NCBI RefSeq assembly: GCF_001625565.1
Contig: NZ_AUXS01000097.1
Span: forward strand, 124,001 to 188,000
Direction: 5' to 3'
Length of the DNA stretch: 64,000 nucleotides
Origin: Pseudoalteromonas luteoviolacea NCIMB 1944
GTDB lineage: Bacteria > Pseudomonadota > Gammaproteobacteria > Enterobacterales > Alteromonadaceae
Shown here: piece by piece, positions 59,496 through 64,000 of the stretch
Numbering within the stretch: the stretch's first letter is position 1
Layout of the letters: every line of letters begins with the position of its first letter
Made by a program: the position numbers and the translations under genes
Notes under the pieces: generated by a model
Seen by the model: the letters and a program-made list of their open reading frames with translations, nothing else
Databases searched by the model: none
What the model was told of the DNA's origin: nothing

Positions 59496-60662
59496 TTAGG
59501 GTAAATTCCAATAGTAGATACCATAGCCGACAATTAATGCCGGAATGGCTGAATATGCGGTGGCTAAAAGCGCGGCTTTGGGTGCCAATGCGATGGCTGG
59601 AAAGAGCGCGTCGCCATCGTTTGCCACTGCATTAGCAGCTAAGGCACTAAAGGGTAATACACCTTGAATGTACAAACTGGTGACTACAATCTGTGGTCCA
59701 CAGCCGGGCAGCAGACCAATCATAATGGCGATCAGTGGTGCATAGATGGCATACTCTGTAAACCACGCAGCCAGATCGAGTCCAAATAAGGCTACTGACA
59801 GTTCGTAAATCATAAAACTAGCCACCACCCAAGCGGTTACAAAATGCGTATCTTGTAGAATTTTTGCGAGCCGAGAAGGAGGTTTCACTTCTTCTTCTTC
59901 GGCGGTAATTTGTTTATAGGTCTTGCCCTTAGATGACAGCGCCCAAATTAAGACGGCAAAAATAGCCATGCCAGCGCCGAGTAGCTCAACGGGTTGCTCA
60001 AATTGCCCTAAGTCTAGGTTAAAAGCCATAAACAAAGAGATGGCAAGGCAAGGGAATAGCAGTACCTTCCAAACTGGCTCACTCATTCGGACTGCAAAAG
60101 TAGGGGGTTCACAATCTTCTATCTGTTTGTTATTTGGCTCAGGGCGGCAGTAATCGGCTTTGTGGAAGAGATTGACAGCTAGGCCACTGAGTGTACCTAC
60201 CGCTACACCAAGCAAAATAATCGCCATGCCTTCAAGGGGCTTTTTAGCCAGTAATAAAAATGCGGCGTCACCCATGGTTGCGGTAAGGACTGCAACTACA
60301 GAGGCAAAACTGGCTTGTCCTTTAGTAAATTGCGTAACTACGATAATGGCACCGCCACACCCGGGTAAAGCACCAAGCACAGCTGCCATTGTGACTTCTA
60401 GTACTGGGGACTTGCGATTCAAATAACTGAGTTCCAGCTGTGGGAGTTTCTCAACTAAGTAGTAGTAAATAGCCAAAGTACCTGCAACAAACACACTGAC
60501 TTGAAAAAAGGCATCTGCAAGTGTACCCAAAGCAATATCGCGAACGGGGGAATAAAACAAAGTTGCAATCAATAATAGCGGGAGTATCAACCGCTTGTTA
60601 GCTGCCAGATAGGCAAATTGAGACGCCGTTTTAAACGGATAAGAACGAGAATATGAGAGCAT
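59496..60662 (-). CDS. putative manganese/heavy-metal exporter (ArsP_2 type)
   Basis: A 388-aa inner-membrane protein with about ten helices, built as two homologous halves. Each half has a Pro-Gly-Cys-Gly motif: GALPGCGGAIIVVTQF and GLLPGCGPQIVVTSLY. This duplicated signature is that of PF11449, annotated putative manganese transporter or 10TM heavy-metal exporter. ATG 60662 is chosen because a GTG at 60695 would lie upstream of the inferred transcription start. A Fur-like box and sigma-70 promoter lie directly upstream. The metal is inferred. Confidence 0.75.
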   Translation of the reverse strand: MLSYSRSYPFKTASQFAYLAANKRLILPLLLIATLFYSPVRDIALGTLADAFFQVSVFVAGTLAIYYYLVEKLPQLELSYLNRKSPVLEVTMAAVLGALPGCGGAIIVVTQFTKGQASFASVVAVLTATMGDAAFLLLAKKPLEGMAIILLGVAVGTLSGLAVNLFHKADYCRPEPNNKQIEDCEPPTFAVRMSEPVWKVLLFPCLAISLFMAFNLDLGQFEQPVELLGAGMAIFAVLIWALSSKGKTYKQITAEEEEVKPPSRLAKILQDTHFVTAWVVASFMIYELSVALFGLDLAAWFTEYAIYAPLIAIMIGLLPGCGPQIVVTSLYIQGVLPFSALAANAVANDGDALFPAIALAPKAALLATAYSAIPALIVGYGIYYWNLP

Positions 60663-60693
60663 ATAGTGCAACCGGTAACATAATAACAGTTGC

Positions 60694-60722
60694 ACTTTAG
60701 TGTTAAATTAAATGAAAATCAA
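60694..60722 (-). promoter_or_regulatory. candidate sigma-70 promoter of the metal-exporter gene
   Basis: On the minus strand, TTGATT (60717-60722) and TAAAGT (60694-60699) are 17 nt apart. The -10 is poor. The inferred start falls about 25 nt before ATG 60662. Confidence 0.4.
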
Positions 60723-60732
60723 TATCATTTAT
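60714..60732. promoter_or_regulatory. Fur-box-like operator
   Basis: Read on the minus strand, ATAAATGATATTGATTTTC matches the 19-bp Fur consensus GATAATGATAATCATTATC at 13 positions. It overlaps the candidate -35 element, which suits repression by Fur. Confidence 0.5.
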
Positions 60733-60734
60733 AT

Positions 60735-62363
60735 TTATTTTCTTTGGAACTCGGATGTTTCGCTCCAAGTCGGCCACGCTTCTTCTTGTGAAATCAGATA
60801 ACCAGCTTTGAAAAATAGTTGAAGATCTTGAACTGCGCCACTTAGATCCCACTCTTTTCTGTATCTATCACACGGTTGGTGGTAACAGCCACGTAATACA
60901 AGGCTCATACGTTTTCTATATTTTGCAGTTGCATCATCAAACGGCTCGTGACCACCACCTGCATACATTGCTGGGATACCCATATTTGCAAATGCAAAGT
61001 GATCTGAGCGGTAGTAAATCCCCGCAGATGGATTTGACTCATTTGAGATCGAACGGCTTTGCTCGTCAGCAACTTCCTTTAAAACGCCATCTAATGACGA
61101 CTTGCCAAGACCTACAACGCTGATGTCTTTTACTTTACCCAGAAGGTTCAGCGCATCTAAGTTGATGTTCGCAACGGTTTGGTTTGCTGGGATCACCGGC
61201 GTTTCCGCGTAGAATTTAGAGCCAAGTAGACCCTGTTCTTCGGCAGTAACCGCTAAGAAAGTAATTGAGCGGTCAGGGCGCTGCGGTAGCTTAGCAAATG
61301 CTTCAGCCACTTCAATGATGCCGCCAGTACCTGTTGCGTTGTCATGTGCACCGTTATAGATTTTGTCGCCTTTACGATTAGGATCGACACCTAAGTGATC
61401 CCAGTGTGCCGAGTAGATGATGTGCTCATCTGATTTTTTTGCACCAGGTAGCGTTGCGATGAAGTTATATGACACAGACTTTTTAATGGTACTTTTTACA
61501 TCGACAGAAGCGGTTAAGTCTCCCATGTCTACATGATAAGCACCTTGTGCAGCTTTCTTTTTCGCTTCGTCAAAGTTCAGACCAGCATCTGCAAATAGCT
61601 CTTTTGCAACATCTACGCTGATCCAGCCTTCAACTGCAACACGGTCCATGTTGTTGTTCTCTTTTTGAAAGCCAAACTGTTCGCCACTCCAAGAGTTTTC
61701 AACAACTTCCCAAGGGTAAGAAGCAGGGGCAGTCTCATGGATGATGATTGCACCAGCAGCACCTTGACGGCTCGCTTCTTCGTATTTATACGTCCAGCGA
61801 CCATAATATGTCATGGTGTTGCCGTTAAACACTTTAGGGTCTTTAGTTGCGTAACCAGGATCGTTTACCAGCATCACAACTGTTTTACCTTTGACATCTA
61901 AACCTTCGTAGTCATTCCAGCCATACTCAGGTGCGTTGACACCATAACCAACAAATACTAGCTCTGAATTGTTTAGAGACTGCTCAGGGCTAATACGGCT
62001 TGTGCCCATGACCATACCTTTTTTGTATGGATAGCTGCGCTCGCCAATTTTCAGCGTCATGTTTGGATCGGCTTCAATTGATACCAGCGGCACTTCTTGT
62101 AAGAAGCTATTGCCATTGCCAGGTTCATAGCCAAGCGCTTTAAAGTGTTGGGTTAAATAAGCAAGCGTTAGCTCCTCTCCTTTACTTGATGGCGCACGGC
62201 CTTCAAATTCATCAGAGGCAAGCGTTTTTATGTGTTCACCTAATTGCTCTGCATTAATACTGTTGTATGCAGTCGCAATGTCTTCAGGTGTGTTGCTTTT
62301 AGTCGTTGCACAGCCTGCTAAAATGGCAAGCGACAAAGCACTCAGTGTTAATTTTAGTTTCAT
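60735..62363 (-). CDS. M28 family metallopeptidase lipoprotein
   Basis: A 542-aa exported aminopeptidase. The signal peptide MKLKLTLSALSLAILAGC ends in the lipobox LAGC. A PA domain (about 140-260) is inserted before the catalytic domain. The dinuclear zinc ligands appear in order: SAHWDHLG (His), GAHDNATG (Asp), TAEEQG (Glu-Glu), NLDAL (Asp) and YRSDHFAF (His). It should release N-terminal residues from peptides on the cell surface or in the periplasm. AAAGG precedes the ATG. It is single-gene; the metal exporter downstream has its own promoter. Confidence 0.9.
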   Translation of the reverse strand: MKLKLTLSALSLAILAGCATTKSNTPEDIATAYNSINAEQLGEHIKTLASDEFEGRAPSSKGEELTLAYLTQHFKALGYEPGNGNSFLQEVPLVSIEADPNMTLKIGERSYPYKKGMVMGTSRISPEQSLNNSELVFVGYGVNAPEYGWNDYEGLDVKGKTVVMLVNDPGYATKDPKVFNGNTMTYYGRWTYKYEEASRQGAAGAIIIHETAPASYPWEVVENSWSGEQFGFQKENNNMDRVAVEGWISVDVAKELFADAGLNFDEAKKKAAQGAYHVDMGDLTASVDVKSTIKKSVSYNFIATLPGAKKSDEHIIYSAHWDHLGVDPNRKGDKIYNGAHDNATGTGGIIEVAEAFAKLPQRPDRSITFLAVTAEEQGLLGSKFYAETPVIPANQTVANINLDALNLLGKVKDISVVGLGKSSLDGVLKEVADEQSRSISNESNPSAGIYYRSDHFAFANMGIPAMYAGGGHEPFDDATAKYRKRMSLVLRGCYHQPCDRYRKEWDLSGAVQDLQLFFKAGYLISQEEAWPTWSETSEFQRK

Positions 62364-62558
62364 GACCTTTCTTTTTTATGAGATTACTTCCGGGCACATT
62401 AATACCATAACTGCGAAGTAAATTCGACTTTAGCCGATGTATCACATCGGAGCGATGGAAAAGTGCACATAGGGTATTTATATTTTTGCGCCTCAGCAGG
62501 GATAGGGTAAAATAAGCGCCATGATTTAGTTTTGGCGAAGTTTGTACACACGGCTAGC

Positions 62559-63401
62559 ATGAAAAAGTTCACTCCTCCTGAAAACTGGCAAAGTCATTTG
62601 CTGGCACAACCCCCATTTGCGCATTTACAAGCAATCTTCAATTTAAAGGCATTTGACACCTGGCCAAGTTTTGAATGGTTAAACCAACAAACCAATCAAC
62701 TCAATGCGCAGGGTAAACACATTGTTTTTACAGAAAACAGTAAGCTTGAAGGAGAGACTCGTTATTACGAGGAGATCATTGCGCAAACTGGTCAAGTTCC
62801 TACTCGAGAGAACAATTGGCATGATTTCTTTGGGGCTATGATTTGGTGCTTGTTTCCAAAAACGAAAAGTCTATTAAATCGCTTACATATGGAAGAGATC
62901 CAATTACATGGGTTAAAAGAGCGCAGTCGTAAGCGCAATGCGTTAACCTTATTTGACGAGTGCGGTTTAGTGTTGGCAGTGCGAGAAACACAGTGGCAAG
63001 ACGATTTGCGCGCGCACTTGTGGCACGAATCATTCTTCGAGCGAAAAGCTCATTGGCACAAAAATGTGTGTCCATTTGTATTTGGACATGCGAACTATGA
63101 AATGTTAACAAACCCGTTTATAGGACTGACGGGTAAACTATTGTGTGTTCAAGTTGAAGATGGCTTTTATGAATTACCTTTGGTGGAACAATACACGCAT
63201 TTGGATGAAAGCTTAGTCGAGTTGATCACTGTACATAAAGTGTTGGATGATAATAAACAGATGTCACCAATTCCTTTACTTGGTATCCCAAATTGGCATT
63301 ATGGTGTGCAGGATGAAGCATTTTATGCCGATGAAAGCTATTTTAGACCAAAGAGAAGGAAGGTAAGTGATAGTAGTAAACGGACTGAAAAAGCGCTTTA
63401 A
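62559..63401 (+). CDS. DUF3025 domain-containing protein
   Basis: A 280-aa cytosolic protein from ATG 62559 (a TTG at 62532 is less likely). The region GETRYYEEIIAQTGQVPTRE, then NWHDFFGAMIWCLFPKTKSL, is the DUF3025 signature, with many conserved Trp, His and Phe. No signal peptide or membrane segment. Its 3' end overlaps the start of the ABC ATPase gene by 35 nt. Function unknown. Confidence 0.82.
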   Translation: MKKFTPPENWQSHLLAQPPFAHLQAIFNLKAFDTWPSFEWLNQQTNQLNAQGKHIVFTENSKLEGETRYYEEIIAQTGQVPTRENNWHDFFGAMIWCLFPKTKSLLNRLHMEEIQLHGLKERSRKRNALTLFDECGLVLAVRETQWQDDLRAHLWHESFFERKAHWHKNVCPFVFGHANYEMLTNPFIGLTGKLLCVQVEDGFYELPLVEQYTHLDESLVELITVHKVLDDNKQMSPIPLLGIPNWHYGVQDEAFYADESYFRPKRRKVSDSSKRTEKAL

Positions 63402-64000
63402 ACTTGCCAAAGAACTGTTAAATACAACAAGTAGCGGCGACTCAAGACAGCGCGAAGGTTTTTTTCACTCAGTTGAAAATGTGTCTTTTAGTTGTGGTCG
63501 TGGAGAAGTTTTGGGGCTGTTAGGTCCCAATGGCGCAGGTAAAACCACGACACTGCGGATGCTATCCACTGCGCTTAAACCAGATGCGGGCAGCATTGAA
63601 ATATCTGGCCACAATATTGTCAAAAACCCGCTTAAAGGCGCAAAGCAATAGGCTTTTTATCTGGTACTACAGGGCTTTATGGTCGTCTTACCGCACGAGA
63701 AAATGTTGAATATTTTGCCAAATTACATGGGTTAAAAGGCAGCGCTCTGAAATCACGATGTGATGAGCTGTTTACGCGGCTATCAATGGGCGATTTTCTG
63801 GACAAGCGCGCCGAGCATTTGTCGACAGGTATGAAACAAAAAACCAATATTGCCCGAGCGGTAGTACATCAACCAGATGTCGTCGTGTTGGATGAGCCAA
63901 CAACGGGGTTGGATATAATGACCAAGCAAAACATCATCGAATTCATCCGCGACTTAAAAGCTGACAACACCCCGGTGGTTTTTTCAACCCATCATTTGGA
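63367..64000 (+). pseudogene. natA: NatA-like ABC transporter ATP-binding protein, frameshifted and cut by the window end
   Basis: The start is GTG 63367, after AAGGAAGG. The first frame runs to a TAG at 63649 and contains Walker A GPNGAGKTTT. The protein continues in the -1 frame from about 63645: IGFLSGTTGLYGRLTARENV (Q-loop region), LSTGMKQK (signature) and VVVLDEPTTGLD (Walker B), to FSTHH at the window end. Both halves are well conserved, so the break is one missing base (or two extra) near 63640-63648: a recent mutation or an assembly error. No standard slippery heptamer is seen. It resembles the ATPase of the NatAB Na+ exporter. Confidence 0.75.

Noticed and set aside
1..64000. CRISPR arrays, prophage, rRNA operon, replication origin
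   Set aside because: No regularly spaced direct repeats, phage structural genes, rRNA sequence or DnaA-box cluster noticed; hda is a replication regulator and not an origin marker.

Overview
The window looks like chromosome of a marine gammaproteobacterium of the Pseudoalteromonas type. The evidence is gene content: hda beside pheS-pheT-ihfA, an M9 collagenase and other secreted hydrolases with PPC tails, a TonB-receptor/halogenase/GH13/MFS/GH15 maltodextrin locus, many DUF families common in Alteromonadales, and moderate GC by eye. The genus is an inference.

Layout. 1-5.9 kb: end of a SdiA-regulated-type lipoprotein, an AlkC/AlkD-like DNA alkylation repair protein, a 52-residue peptide with a double-glycine leader followed by a CPBP membrane protease, and a VOC protein. 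5.9-13.6 kb (minus strand): a polymorphic toxin island made of an 887-residue haemagglutinin-type secreted protein, a 1364-residue haemagglutinin/DUF637 protein ending in a nucleic-acid-deaminase toxin domain, and a YwqK/MORN-like likely immunity protein. No TpsB transporter is visible. 13.6-15.4 kb: AT-rich junk with an IS3 OrfA-like remnant, a truncated TPR gene ending at a tandem 16-bp repeat, and tRNA-Pro(GGG). 15.4-35.6 kb: a fibrinogen-like secreted protein, an M1 peptidase pair, a Zn-type COG0523 GTPase with a Zur-like operator in its promoter, an AGCS transporter, an M9 collagenase, GloA, a cytochrome b/EB_dh - DUF1566 - phosphoesterase operon, and a diguanylate cyclase.

35.7-43 kb is housekeeping: DUF2066, hda, pheS, pheT, ihfA, then a CSS-EAL phosphodiesterase. 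43-55.6 kb is a maltodextrin utilisation locus: an intracellular alpha-glucosidase diverges from a TonB receptor, a flavin-halogenase-like gene, a lipoprotein amylase, an MFS sugar transporter and a lipoprotein glucoamylase. Three near-identical 14-bp operators (consensus TGMATACGTATGCA) lie before the alpha-glucosidase, the receptor and the amylase, consistent with one LacI-type repressor encoded elsewhere.

55.6-64 kb: a second double-glycine-leader peptide (45 residues, Trp/Cys-rich core) whose leader matches the first, a dGTPase, a Bax-like glucosaminidase, DUF2987, a putative Mn/heavy-metal exporter with a Fur-like box, an M28 peptidase, DUF3025, and a NatA-like ABC ATPase with a frameshift that runs off the window end.

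The most novel items are the two orphan leader peptides, the split haemagglutinin-deaminase toxin module, and the shared operators of the sugar locus.
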